A DNA stretch of 64,000 nt from Sphingobacterium sp. (GTDB lineage: Bacteria > Bacteroidota > Bacteroidia > Sphingobacteriales > Sphingobacteriaceae): the NCBI GenBank assembly GCA_031286695.1, contig JAITTY010000006.1, positions 1,178,001 through 1,242,000 of the forward strand. The letters run 5' to 3'. Every line of letters begins with the position of its first letter. Within the stretch, counting starts at the first letter, position 1. Of the stretch, positions 1-9,141 are shown piece after piece. The translations under genes and the position numbers were made by a program. The notes under the pieces were generated by a model. That model worked only from the letters and a program-made list of their open reading frames with translations, had not been told where the DNA came from and ran no database searches.

Positions 1-1674
1 AAATACGGTTAAAAGTAGTGTAATGCCCAGTCCTGCAAATGCAACCCACTTATAACGAATTAAAAACCGTAAGCTACCTAAATAATTTTTCGTAAGTCGG
101 TCAAAGCCAACATTGAATCCAGCGAAGAAACGTTCTTTAAAATTGAGCTTCTTAGCGTCAGCATGTGCATGATGCGTCGGTTTTAAAAATAACGCACAAA
201 GGGCAGGGCTCAGTGTCAAGGCATTAATTGCAGAAATAACGATCGCAATTGCTAGTGTGAACGCAAACTGCCTATAAAAGACACCTGTGGAACCTTCCAT
301 AAAACCGATGGGAAGGAACACCGCAGACATGACCAACGTGATGGATATAATCGCTCCGGTGATTTCACTCATGGCAGAGGTTGTCGCCAATTTAGGCGGT
401 AAGTTCTCATGCTCCATTTTAGCATGAACAGCTTCCACCACCACGATTGCATCATCGACGACAATACCGATGGCAAGCACGAGCGCAAACAAAGTCAGTA
501 AGTTGATGGAAAAGCCAAAGAGCTGCATAAAGAAAAATGTTCCTACAATGGCTACCGGTACAGCTATTGCAGGTATCAAAGTCGATCTAAAATCCTGCAG
601 GAATAGAAAAACAACTAAAAATACAAGTACAAATGCTTCAACCAATGTGTGTTTTACTTGATCAATAGACTGATCAAGGGCATCTTTGGTATTGTATAAA
701 ACAAGATATTTGACCCCTTTAGGAAAACTTAAGGATGCTTTTTCCATAAATTCTTGGATCGCTATCTGGATCTCATTGGCGTTTGAGCCAGCTAACTGCA
801 TGACACCAATGTTCAATCCTGCTTTTCCATTGATACGGGTGTGGCTCGCATAGGTATAAGATCCTAATTCTACCCGGGCTACATCTTTAAGTTTTAGCAC
901 AGAACCATCTGTATTGGAGCGGATAATAATATTTTCGTAGTCACTGGGTTGATTGAGTTTACCTTTATATTTGATAACAAATTCGAATGCTTCGCGACTG
1001 CTTTCTCCGAATTTACCTGGCGCTGCTTCAACGTTTTTATCTTGAATTGCAGCCATTACTTCCTCAGGCGTCAATTTATAAGCCGCCATTTGATTTGGAT
1101 TAAGCCATACGCGCATTGAATAGTCTTTGCTACCACCGAAAGCGAGTGCTTGTCCAACTCCCGGAATACGTTTAAGCTCAGGGATAATATTGATCTGTGC
1201 GTAATTGGTAATGAAGGTTTGATCGTATTTACCTTGATCTTCCGTGTAGAGATCCAATACCATGATTAAGCTGTTTTGTTGTTTTGCAGTCGTGATTCCG
1301 GCTTGTACAACTTCCGCCGGTAATTGGCTGGTTGCCTGTGCCACACGATTTTGAACATTGACAGCAGCTTGGTCTGGGTCTGTACCAAGTTTAAAATATA
1401 CGGTAATCATCAGGGAGCCGTCGTTACTGGCGGTGGAGCTCATATAGCTCATATTTTCTACACCGTTGATGGACTCTTCTAGTGAGGGAGCTACAGCACG
1501 AAGAACAGTTTCGGCATTTGCCCCGGGGTATAGTGCCGTTACTTGCACCGCTGGCGGTGCTATATCAGGGAACTGCTGCAATGGCAGTTTTAAGATACCG
1601 ATCACACCCAATATGACCAGTAATATGGAGATAACGGTGGCGAGTACCGGTCGTTCTATAAATTTCTTAAGCAT
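1..1674 (-). CDS. RND efflux pump inner-membrane permease (HAE1/AcrB-like), N-terminal 558 residues, 3' part outside window
   Basis: Proton-driven drug/solute exporter that would form a trimer in the inner membrane and pair with the adaptor encoded just upstream. The frame is open from an ATG at 1674 to the window edge, giving 558 of the usual ~1050 residues. Visible are the first membrane helix, the PDIAPPAVQVTALYPGA segment typical of HAE1 pumps, the docking/porter region, and VVDDAIVVVE, which carries the paired aspartates of the proton relay in TM4. The gene begins 13 nt after the adaptor stop codon, so the two are co-transcribed. An outer-membrane TolC-like gene may follow beyond the window. 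Substrate cannot be inferred. Confidence 0.95.
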   Translation of the reverse strand, partial: MLKKFIERPVLATVISILLVILGVIGILKLPLQQFPDIAPPAVQVTALYPGANAETVLRAVAPSLEESINGVENMSYMSSTASNDGSLMITVYFKLGTDPDQAAVNVQNRVAQATSQLPAEVVQAGITTAKQQNSLIMVLDLYTEDQGKYDQTFITNYAQINIIPELKRIPGVGQALAFGGSKDYSMRVWLNPNQMAAYKLTPEEVMAAIQDKNVEAAPGKFGESSREAFEFVIKYKGKLNQPSDYENIIIRSNTDGSVLKLKDVARVELGSYTYASHTRINGKAGLNIGVMQLAGSNANEIQIAIQEFMEKASLSFPKGVKYLVLYNTKDALDQSIDQVKHTLVEAFVLVFLVVFLFLQDFRSTLIPAIAVPVAIVGTFFFMQLFGFSINLLTLFALVLAIGIVVDDAIVVVEAVHAKMEHENLPPKLATTSAMSEITGAIISITLVMSAVFLPIGFMEGSTGVFYRQFAFTLAIAIVISAINALTLSPALCALFLKPTHHAHADAKKLNFKERFFAGFNVGFDRLTKNYLGSLRFLIRYKWVAFAGLGITLLLTVF

Positions 1675-1687
1675 GTGATTTTTCTAA

Positions 1688-2890
1688 TTATAATGAATTG
1701 ATGCTGTCTTTTGATAAAGCTTGTGGCGTAATCTTTTGCCCGTCCTGAAGAAGGTCAATGCCTTTATAAACGATACGGTCTCCCGCATTTACCCCTTTAC
1801 TAACGAGGTAGTTAGCGCCGCTTTTTCCAATGACAGTAATTGGCTGTTGAACGACTTTATTTTCTTTTCCAACTGTATAAACGAAGATTTTGTCCTGCAT
1901 CTCAAGTGTTGCAAGCTGCGGTACCAATAATGTTTGCGCATATTTTTTTGGTAACCTTACGCGACCAGTATTACCGTTGCGCAAGACCCCCTCTGGGTTG
2001 TTGAAGGTGGCCCGAAGGGTAATAGCGCCTGTATTTTTATCAAACTGTCCATCTACCATATCTATTTTTCCTTTCTGATCATAAATTGTCTGGTCGGAAA
2101 GAACCAAACTAATCGGAGGAAGATTGTTTAGTTTTTGTTGCAGATTATTGCCTTCGGTGTTGTTTTTGAATGAGATAAAATCATTTTCTCCCAAGGAGAA
2201 GTAAACATGAAGGTCTCTGACATTCGACAGCGCTGTAAGTGGCTGTGGATCTGTTGGACCTACCAAGCTTCCCTGTTTTCGTTGTAGTCTACCAATATAT
2301 CCTTCGGCAGAAGCTCGGATCAGCGTATAGCCAACATTGATTTTTGCAGTTTCAACGGCCGATAGTGCCAATTGTACGTTTGCCTTAGCGGCATTACGTG
2401 CGCTAATAGCTGTTTTTAGCTGGAAGTCTGTCAGTACTTTGGTATTCACCAGTTTTGTTTTCTTTTCGACTTCTAACTCCGCATTTTCCAGACTAGCTTT
2501 TGCTGCTAGTAAATTTGCCTTCGCTTGGTTTAATTGTTCCTGATAGGGGCGGTCGTTGATCTTGAAAAGTGCTTGACCTTTAGTTACTTTCGCTCCTTCA
2601 TCGACATAGATGTTTTCCAAAATTCCCTCTACCTGAGGTCTGATCTCAATATTGGCAGAAGCTTCGATTGTAGCCGGATATTCTTGATAAACGGTTTCAT
2701 TACCATTCTCGATTGTAACGACGGGAAGGTTAACTGGCGGTGGATCAATAGGTTTGCTTGTTCCTGTTGAGCAGCTATATAGAAAGATTGCACTCAGCAC
2801 ATATGCAGTCTTTACGATATTAATTCGTTTAACACTGTTAAGTGCTGGAACGTAAATCCTCTTAAGACTTGGTGATAAATTTGTTTTCAT
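1688..2890 (-). CDS. RND efflux periplasmic adaptor (membrane fusion) lipoprotein
   Basis: 400-residue adaptor linking the inner-membrane pump to an outer-membrane channel. The sequence shows a lipobox (LYSC, about residues 37-40), so it is probably anchored as a lipoprotein. A biotinyl-lipoyl-like half (IEIRPQVEGILENIYVDEGA), a coiled-coil hairpin rich in Ala/Lys (about 110-175), the second lipoyl half (LIRASAEGYIGRLQ) and beta-barrel/MP domains follow. The N-terminal stretch before the hydrophobic core is unusually long (about 28 residues), but no better downstream start is visible. Its codons for NSVK overlap a copy of the putative TetR operator. It is followed by the permease after 13 nt and preceded by tetR. 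Confidence 0.93.
   Translation of the reverse strand: MKTNLSPSLKRIYVPALNSVKRINIVKTAYVLSAIFLYSCSTGTSKPIDPPPVNLPVVTIENGNETVYQEYPATIEASANIEIRPQVEGILENIYVDEGAKVTKGQALFKINDRPYQEQLNQAKANLLAAKASLENAELEVEKKTKLVNTKVLTDFQLKTAISARNAAKANVQLALSAVETAKINVGYTLIRASAEGYIGRLQRKQGSLVGPTDPQPLTALSNVRDLHVYFSLGENDFISFKNNTEGNNLQQKLNNLPPISLVLSDQTIYDQKGKIDMVDGQFDKNTGAITLRATFNNPEGVLRNGNTGRVRLPKKYAQTLLVPQLATLEMQDKIFVYTVGKENKVVQQPITVIGKSGANYLVSKGVNAGDRIVYKGIDLLQDGQKITPQALSKDSINSL
2829..2841. promoter_or_regulatory. Putative TetR operator copy 3, inside the adaptor gene
   Basis: TTAACACTGTTAA is an exact reverse complement of the site at 3589-3601. It lies about 50 nt inside the annotated adaptor reading frame. It could be an intragenic roadblock site, or the adaptor may start further downstream than annotated. 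The operator role is inferred from repetition around the repressor gene. Confidence 0.5.
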
Positions 2891-2921
2891 GTGATATTAA
2901 AAAATTGAAGTTTTGGTGTAT

Positions 2922-2934
2922 TTAACGGTGTTAG
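2922..2934. promoter_or_regulatory. Putative TetR operator copy 2, upstream of the efflux adaptor
   Basis: TTAACGGTGTTAG matches the perfect dyad TTAACAGTGTTAA at 11 of 13 positions. It lies 32 nt upstream of the adaptor start codon, where bound repressor would block transcription of the pump genes. Confidence 0.55.
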
Positions 2935-2969
2935 ATTTTTTAACGTTGTATTTTTTAGTGTAAAAAAAT

Positions 2970-3569
2970 TTAGTCAGTCAGAGAGCGTGTAATGCCATAA
3001 ATAGCATCCTTCAGTACTTCCTGATTGGTATTATCGCCATTACCTTGATTGACAAGATTGATCGAAATCAGTCCATGTATAATAGACCAATAGGTAAAAT
3101 ACTTTCTGCAGATCAGTTCTTCGGATGGATTTTTCTCTTTCATGATTTCACGGATGACATCACTAATCAGCTTACCATGGGATTCAGCACATTTATAAGT
3201 TTTTTCAAACCCACAGCATGCTGTACCGATGCCGAACATTAACTGGTATAATTCGCGTTCCTCAAAAGCAAAATCCCAATAACTAAACCACATTGCTTCC
3301 AATTGTTTCTCCAAATCGGTTTCTGTTGATTTTGCTTGTCTTACTTTCTTGGCAAGCAGGAGATAACCTTGGTTGGCAAGTTCTGTTAGAATAGCATCTT
3401 TATTGGCAAAATACTCATAAATCATAGGAGCAGTATATTCAATGATATCTGCAATTTTACGCATACTCAAAGCTTGCCAGCCCTCTTCTTTTACAATTTG
3501 GAGCGCAGCATCTAGAATGTTGGTTCTATTCTCATCTTTGAGCCTTTGTATACGTTCTTTACTGCCCAT
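2970..3569 (-). CDS. TetR/AcrR family transcriptional repressor
   Basis: 199 residues, normal for the family. The N-terminal helix-turn-helix is at about residues 15-60 (ILDAALQIVKEEGWQALSMRK then IADIIEYTAPMIYEYF). The C-terminal ligand/dimer domain has a YQLMFG segment as in the WHG-type TetR subgroup. It is the first gene of the same-strand set tetR, adaptor, RND pump, with 79 nt before the adaptor, so it most likely represses its own operon. A perfect 13-bp dyad sits 19 nt upstream of its start and further copies lie before and within the adaptor gene. The inducing ligand is unknown. Confidence 0.92.
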   Translation of the reverse strand: MGSKERIQRLKDENRTNILDAALQIVKEEGWQALSMRKIADIIEYTAPMIYEYFANKDAILTELANQGYLLLAKKVRQAKSTETDLEKQLEAMWFSYWDFAFEERELYQLMFGIGTACCGFEKTYKCAESHGKLISDVIREIMKEKNPSEELICRKYFTYWSIIHGLISINLVNQGNGDNTNQEVLKDAIYGITRSLTD

Positions 3570-3588
3570 GTGTCAATGCGTAAATAAT

Positions 3589-3601
3589 TTAACAGTGTTA
3601 A
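3589..3601. promoter_or_regulatory. Putative TetR operator copy 1, upstream of tetR
   Basis: TTAACAGTGTTAA is a perfect dyad (TTAAC-AGT-GTTAA) 19 nt upstream of the tetR ATG. On the minus strand it follows directly after TAGACTTTTG, which resembles a Bacteroidota -7 box, so binding would overlap the promoter. Two further copies occur at 2922 and 2829. Function is inferred. Confidence 0.6.
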
Positions 3602-3661
3602 GCAAAAGTCTAACTTTTTATTTTATTTATTGACATCTAAAAGTCATTAAATAAAAACACG

Positions 3662-4975
3662 CTATTTTTCTTGATCAGAGATGTTGTTTTCATCATCGCT
3701 AGCAAGCGCTAAAACCTGCTTTATACGATTCTTTTCTTTATCGGTTAACGGAAGAGCCTGCTCGATAATCGGAAGAATGTCTTTGCTTTTTTCCGATTGC
3801 AATAAAAGATCAATAAAACCTAAATAGGTTTGAATGAGATCTGTTTTTATGCCAAAGAAAATGCGTGGATCTACAATATATATTTCTTGAATCAGCGCCA
3901 GGAGGGTACGTTTTCTTTTTTCATCCTTTTCAGATTGTGTATAGATGGGTAGAAGCCCTTTTTTTTCCAGGTCCACAAGTTTGACGGCAACTGCATGTTC
4001 TAATACATATTTTTTCTGTTTCCTATCCAGGAAATCGCGTAATTCAGCGAGCAGATTGCGGTAGACAACTTGTTTGGTTTTTCCTGAAAAAAGATTATCA
4101 TCTGTGGAGACGGCGATATCTTCCTGTTCGAAATGGTCAAAGAAACTGGAATCTATATATACAGAGTGGTGGAAATTGATTGCATTGTTATTAAAGCTGC
4201 TGAGTACTTTTGCAATTTCTTTCTTTTCGCTATTCAGGAAATAATAGTAATATCGATCACCGATTTGCTGGTTCCAGCGAATGTAATTGATCGTAAAATT
4301 ATAAGAAGAGTTTCCGTCTGGGGCATAGGTCGTCCAGGAAAGACGGTCGGTTTCTTGAATTAAGTGATCATAAGTCAATTGTTTGCCATTAATACGTATG
4401 CTGTAGTTTAGCACTTTATTTAGATACAGAAACCAGCCAAATTCCTGTGCTAAGAAATTTGTAAATTCATCACTTTCGAAAAAAATAGCATTTAGTCCAA
4501 AAACGCCTTCAAGGCTAACTTGTGTTCCGGTATTTTTACGTTCGGACAGTCTGCTTTCGCTCATATCATACTGTTCTTTACTTTCTCTATCGATTTGAAT
4601 GCGGTAGGTCTTCAAGTTTTCACCTTCTTTAAAAGTGGTATCCCAACTAGCACGTGTAGCAAAAAGAGAGAAAGAAAAGCGTCCTTTTCCTTTTTTTCCT
4701 CTAGTATAGGAACTACGTTTTAGACTGTTCTTTTTTATCGAATCCAAAAAATTTCCAAATGAGTAGGAGAGTGTATCCAAGTTTATTCCTTCTCCATTAT
4801 CATTTATGCTTATCTGATTAATATATCCCAATTCGTTGCTGTCGATGAAGAGATCAATTTCGGTTGCTTTTGCATCAAATCCATTCCATATATATTCAGC
4901 GATAACATGTTTAGGGTCTTTGGGTAGCCCTGCCGATTCTATACTCTGATTGGTTATCTTAGCACTTTTCTTCAT
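3662..4975 (-). CDS. Orphan GHKL (Hsp90/MutL/histidine-kinase fold) ATPase, function unknown
   Basis: About 437 residues from the MKKSAK start (an in-frame ATG 57 nt upstream is also possible, but those 19 extra residues look like leader). The first 150 residues form a GHKL ATP-binding fold: N-box EYIWNGFDAKAT (Glu27, Asn31, Asp34), G1 box DNGEGI (59-64) and lid GKKGKGRFSF (93-102). There is no membrane segment, phospho-acceptor His box or MutL/GyrB transducer that I recognise. The remaining ~290 residues are unassigned; the C-terminus is acidic and helical. The nearest analogies are MORC-like or stand-alone ATP-binding proteins that occur in stress and anti-phage loci, but no effector gene is adjacent. 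Cytoplasmic. Specific role unknown. Confidence 0.8.
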   Translation of the reverse strand: MKKSAKITNQSIESAGLPKDPKHVIAEYIWNGFDAKATEIDLFIDSNELGYINQISINDNGEGINLDTLSYSFGNFLDSIKKNSLKRSSYTRGKKGKGRFSFSLFATRASWDTTFKEGENLKTYRIQIDRESKEQYDMSESRLSERKNTGTQVSLEGVFGLNAIFFESDEFTNFLAQEFGWFLYLNKVLNYSIRINGKQLTYDHLIQETDRLSWTTYAPDGNSSYNFTINYIRWNQQIGDRYYYYFLNSEKKEIAKVLSSFNNNAINFHHSVYIDSSFFDHFEQEDIAVSTDDNLFSGKTKQVVYRNLLAELRDFLDRKQKKYVLEHAVAVKLVDLEKKGLLPIYTQSEKDEKRKRTLLALIQEIYIVDPRIFFGIKTDLIQTYLGFIDLLLQSEKSKDILPIIEQALPLTDKEKNRIKQVLALASDDENNISDQEK

Positions 4976-5044
4976 TGTCCAGTTTTTTGATTTGAAATTT
5001 GTTTGTAGTGAAATTGGGAAAATTTTATTCAATATTAAAATACG

Positions 5045-5320
5045 TTATTTTTTGTTTTTCTTTATCAAAATGCTAAAAAAATATGCTAGACCAAAATAGA
5101 TAAGCAGATTGAAAAAAAGGTAAATAGCGTGAAATGAACGTCGATTTTCCATGGGGATCGAGCGCTTTCCGCCAAAGTATTCATAAAAGGGGAATGGGAA
5201 GCCTATACGATCATTCCCGTCAGAAGCACTGCCGCATTTGATGGAAAATAGGGTGATGGATAGTGTTAAAATGCTAAAAATTAGCCAGGTTTTCTCTGGA
5301 AATTTCTGAAATATCTTCAT
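5045..5320 (-). CDS. Small two-helix membrane protein, unknown
   Basis: 91 residues with hydrophobic segments at about 12-28 (WLIFSILTLSITLFSI) and 65-85 (AIYLFFNLLIYFGLAYFFSI), and a polar Lys-rich tail. It resembles short Bacteroidota membrane hypotheticals. It lies immediately upstream of, and co-oriented with, the GHKL ATPase (12 nt to that gene's longest start, about 70 nt to the preferred one), so they could share a transcript. No recognised motif. Confidence 0.65.
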   Translation of the reverse strand: MKIFQKFPEKTWLIFSILTLSITLFSIKCGSASDGNDRIGFPFPFYEYFGGKRSIPMENRRSFHAIYLFFNLLIYFGLAYFFSILIKKNKK

Positions 5321-5500
5321 TGTTATTTTGATTGTATGGCATAAAATTTTGATTATATCTGATTGAAGTTACATATTATCCCACGCTGTTGGAAGTTTAA
5401 AGCGGATATTTTCGATATACTATGACTTGTAATTGTAAGTGATTGTTTCATTTAAGGTAGTTTGTTGTCGGTAAGTAGAAATTATGATTACATTTAACGC

Positions 5501-5950
5501 ATGCTTATACAAACTTTAAAAAGTCTTTTCCACCGGGATTTAAAAAAGCTTCGAGATGAAATCTCTTTGTACAGACAGGAAGAGAATATATGGATTATTG
5601 AAAATTGTATTTCAAATTCGGCCGGAAACCTGTGTTTGCACTTGATTGGAAATCTACAGACTTATATCGGTGCTGAAATAGGGAAAACGGGGTATATCAG
5701 GGATCGAGCAGCAGAGTTTTCTTTGAAGGATATCCCTCGCTCCATATTATTGGATAAAATCGATGATACGATTGCAGTCGTAACCAAGGCATTAGACCTT
5801 TTGTCAGAAGATCAACTGGAAGAAATTTATCCAATTTTGGTGTTCGAAGAGAAAACGACAACAGCCTATTTTCTTGTCCATTTGACCACACATTTGACTT
5901 ATCATTTGGGGCAAATAAACTATCATCGCCGATTATTGGATCAATATTAA
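5501..5950 (+). CDS. DinB-superfamily protein (DUF1572-like)
   Basis: 149 residues, a four-helix-bundle putative metalloenzyme. Conserved histidines that could bind a divalent metal are visible in HLIGNLQTYIG and in the C-terminal HLTTHLTYHLGQINYHRR motif. Members of this superfamily include thiol-dependent S-transferases, but the DUF1572 branch is uncharacterised. It is followed 27 nt later by a GNAT gene in the same direction and probably forms a two-gene unit. Confidence 0.85.
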   Translation: MLIQTLKSLFHRDLKKLRDEISLYRQEENIWIIENCISNSAGNLCLHLIGNLQTYIGAEIGKTGYIRDRAAEFSLKDIPRSILLDKIDDTIAVVTKALDLLSEDQLEEIYPILVFEEKTTTAYFLVHLTTHLTYHLGQINYHRRLLDQY

Positions 5951-5977
5951 ATGGTTGATTATTAAAATATTTATGTC

Positions 5978-6403
5978 ATGAATATAAGAAAGGCGGTCTT
6001 GTCGGATTGTCCGGAAATCGCAGGTTTGACCGAACAGCTCAGGTATTCTGGAGATGCTGAAAAGGCAAAGACTATTTTGACTGGTGTATTGTCTCAACAA
6101 GACTATGGTGTATTCGTTGGAACCACTGATGAAAAGGTTATTGGCTGGATTCAGCTACATCGGGTCATCAGTTTGGAGACCGGTGCCTATGTGGAAATCA
6201 TGGGCCTGGTTGTCGACGATCAATACCGTGGTCAGGGGCTAGGTCGATTATTAGTGAAGGAAGCCACAGATTGGGCAAGGTCAATAGGGGGGTGTCGCTT
6301 GCGTGTTCGGTGCAATGTTATTCGAACCGAGAGCCACAAATTTTACGAAAGTATAGGCTTTAAACTAAAAAAGGAACAGAAAGTCTTTGATTCCTTGCTT
6401 TAA
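5978..6403 (+). CDS. GNAT family N-acetyltransferase
   Basis: 141 residues. The acetyl-CoA binding motif A is visible as VVDDQYRGQGLGRLLVKEA (about 79-97), preceded by the EIMGLVV strand. The C-terminal motif is SHKFYESIGFKLKKEQKVF. The substrate cannot be inferred. It lies 27 nt after the DinB-like gene, same strand. Confidence 0.9.
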   Translation: MNIRKAVLSDCPEIAGLTEQLRYSGDAEKAKTILTGVLSQQDYGVFVGTTDEKVIGWIQLHRVISLETGAYVEIMGLVVDDQYRGQGLGRLLVKEATDWARSIGGCRLRVRCNVIRTESHKFYESIGFKLKKEQKVFDSLL

Positions 6404-6555
6404 AAGGAGAACTTTAGCGTTGATCAACAATCGATGTTGTCGTTGCTCATAGTATGCGATCATTTTAGGAGTGTTGACTATTGTAAAAATAGAAGGAGCA
6501 TTAACATTTGCGTGAGTATGTATTGTTGCTGTTCTGGATGACCGACTTAAATAGA

Positions 6556-9111
6556 ATGAGAAGAATCTTTACTTTAATCGCCTGTTGCTTTGTTGTTAAT
6601 TCACAAGCGCAGCGTCTCGATAGTATCACTACGCTTATAGCACCTGAATACGATCGGGTGAGCTTGGCCCATAGATTTTGGCTTGGAGATAGTTACCGTA
6701 AGTTATATAATACTCCGGTTAAAATGCGTGTGATGGACCTCGCGACTGAACGTGGCGGACTTCAGATCGTCAAGCTAGGTGGGGGAATGCAAACACAGTC
6801 ACTTCGATTGGTAGACTCTTCAGGTAGGGAATGGGTGCTGCGGTCTATTCAAAAATATCCGGAGCGCAGTCTTCCGGAAAGTCTCCGAAAGACCTTTGCG
6901 AAAGATATTGTACAAGATCAGATTTCAATACATCATCCATTTGGGGCATTGACCGTTCCGCCTTTTAACAAGGCTCTGGGTATTCCTTCTGCATCCCCAG
7001 AATTAGTTTTTGTCGGGGACGACGCCAGATTCGGTGAATATCGAGAGGTCTTCAAAAATAGAGCTTATATGTTTGAAGCGCGTACGCCTTTCGAAGATCA
7101 AAAAACAGATAACAGTGCAAAGGTGATACGCAAGGTGCTGGAAGATAATGATACCCAGATTGATCAGAAATTGACACTGCGCGCACGGATGCTTGATTTT
7201 ACCTTAGGGGACTGGGACCGCCACCAGGATAACTGGCGCTGGGATCCTGAAAAAGAAAAGGGCAAAAAGATTTATACGCCCGTGCCCCGGGACAGGGATA
7301 AGGTTTATTATAAAACGTCAGGTGTATTTCCGACATTACTTTCTTACCAGTGGTTGAAGGCCCATTTACAGCCCTTTAGTCCGCATATACGTAATGTGCC
7401 GCACTGGAATTTTAATGCCAGTAATTTCGATCATTTTTTTCTTACTCATCTTACCGAGGACGAATGGATTGATGAAATAAAATTTGTTCAGAAGACACTC
7501 ACCGATTCCCTGATTCATCAGGCGATGTTAACGATGCCAGATACCATCGTGAAAATGAGTGCTAAAGAGCTGGAAACAAATATTCGATCGAGAAGAGATG
7601 AGCTTATGGAAACCGGACTGACATATTATCGTTTTCTTGCGCGAGTTGTCGAGTTGCCTCTATCTGCAAAATCTGAATTTGTGGACATCGATTACAATAA
7701 GGAAGGATCAGTATCTGTCACTATACACAACAAAAAGAAGGATGGAACTCAAGGACGGAAATTGCTTGAACGTACCTTTTTGCCAAGCCAGACCAAAGAG
7801 GTCAGGATCTATGGACTCTCTGGCCGAGATGAGTATAAGTTCCATGGTTCAGGTAAGTCGCCCATTAAGATTCGTATCATTGGCGGAGACGGTGAGGATC
7901 TGTATCGTACAACTGAAAAGTTTACGAACGGAAGCAAAGTCTATATCTATGATTCCAAAGATCAATCAACAAGTAGTATGCAAATTGCTGATAATATTCA
8001 TTTAAAACTGAGCAGCGATACTGCAATCCATAAATTCGAATACGATAATTTCGTGTATGACCGTAAAGGAGTTGTTTTTAATCTGGACTATGGCGTCGAT
8101 CGCGGACTTATTTTTGGACTGGGTTATCTCATCGAAAATCAAGGTTTCCGAAAAAAACCTTATGCTTATCGACACCAGATTATGGCGAGTTATCTAACAG
8201 GTCGTGAGTCATTTATGTTTGATTATAAAGGAAACTATAAGGAACTTATTGCAGGGCATGATCTTTATATTCATTTTTCTTCCCTCGGTCCCAAAAATCT
8301 GAGCAACTTTTTCGGATATGGAAACAGCACTGTTTTCGATAAGTCGGAGTCAAAAAATATCTCCTATTATCGCAATCGATTTGACCTGGTCTCTGGCGAT
8401 ATTTTTTTGGAGAAGTATTTGGATCCTAAATTAAAACTTTTCTATGGTTCTTCATCCGAGTATTATAATAGTAGAGAGTCAAATAATATTGGACGATATT
8501 TTGAAGAGTTCCATGAAAAATATCCTGCAGAGCCTATCTATGGTAGTAATTTTTTTACTGGGGTTGCTGCCGGAATAGATTACGATACGCGTGATAATAT
8601 CACGAATCCCAAATCAGGAGTTCATTTTCACACAAGATTGGGCTGGAATGCAGAAGTTGGGGGCGAGGGGCGGAATTATACAAAACTACAGCATGCGATG
8701 AGTTTTTACAAAACAATTGCTGACAATTGCATCACTTTTGCGAATCGTGTAGGACTGGATGCGGTATGGGGAGATCCATATTTCTATCAACATGCTCAAA
8801 TTGGTGGTGAGATGAGTTTAAGAGGATATAACTCAAGACGATTTACTGGAAAAACAGCACTTTATAATAATTTTGATATGCGTTTGAAATTATTTAGCTA
8901 TTCTTCTTATTTAGTTCCTGGTACAGTAGGGGCAATTGGTTTTTACGATGTTGGTCGTGTATGGATGAGTCGTGAAAACTCCAATGATTGGCATATGGGA
9001 TATGGTGGTGGAATTTATTTTATGCCGGGAGATCTTTTAACCATTCAGGGAGTAATAGGTTTCAGTAAAGAAGCAACATTGCCCTATCTTCGGGTAGGAC
9101 TTTCTTTTTAG
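6556..9111 (+). CDS. Outer-membrane beta-barrel (BamA/TamA-like) protein with kinase-like N-terminal region
   Basis: About 851 residues from the ATG that gives a clean signal peptide (MRRIFTLIACCFVVNSQAQ). An upstream TTG at 6508 has the best Shine-Dalgarno (AGGAG, 9 nt away) and would add 16 residues, so the start is uncertain. Residues ~70-300 contain VLRS (a beta-strand Arg/Lys), GDWDRHQDNW (218-227) and PRDRD (244-248). These resemble the catalytic loop and metal-binding Asp of PI3K/HipA/FAM20-type atypical kinases. The second half is rich in alternating aromatic strands and ends YLRVGLSF, typical of a 16-strand Omp85-like barrel; IGGEMSLRGYNSRRF matches the conserved L6-loop RGY motif of BamA/TamA. 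The related Bacteroidota proteins I know of often carry a metallophosphoesterase domain, absent here. Kinase activity is inference. Confidence 0.8.
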   Translation: MRRIFTLIACCFVVNSQAQRLDSITTLIAPEYDRVSLAHRFWLGDSYRKLYNTPVKMRVMDLATERGGLQIVKLGGGMQTQSLRLVDSSGREWVLRSIQKYPERSLPESLRKTFAKDIVQDQISIHHPFGALTVPPFNKALGIPSASPELVFVGDDARFGEYREVFKNRAYMFEARTPFEDQKTDNSAKVIRKVLEDNDTQIDQKLTLRARMLDFTLGDWDRHQDNWRWDPEKEKGKKIYTPVPRDRDKVYYKTSGVFPTLLSYQWLKAHLQPFSPHIRNVPHWNFNASNFDHFFLTHLTEDEWIDEIKFVQKTLTDSLIHQAMLTMPDTIVKMSAKELETNIRSRRDELMETGLTYYRFLARVVELPLSAKSEFVDIDYNKEGSVSVTIHNKKKDGTQGRKLLERTFLPSQTKEVRIYGLSGRDEYKFHGSGKSPIKIRIIGGDGEDLYRTTEKFTNGSKVYIYDSKDQSTSSMQIADNIHLKLSSDTAIHKFEYDNFVYDRKGVVFNLDYGVDRGLIFGLGYLIENQGFRKKPYAYRHQIMASYLTGRESFMFDYKGNYKELIAGHDLYIHFSSLGPKNLSNFFGYGNSTVFDKSESKNISYYRNRFDLVSGDIFLEKYLDPKLKLFYGSSSEYYNSRESNNIGRYFEEFHEKYPAEPIYGSNFFTGVAAGIDYDTRDNITNPKSGVHFHTRLGWNAEVGGEGRNYTKLQHAMSFYKTIADNCITFANRVGLDAVWGDPYFYQHAQIGGEMSLRGYNSRRFTGKTALYNNFDMRLKLFSYSSYLVPGTVGAIGFYDVGRVWMSRENSNDWHMGYGGGIYFMPGDLLTIQGVIGFSKEATLPYLRVGLSF

Positions 9112-9141
9112 ATGTTTAGTGATTTTTAGAAATGAATCATT

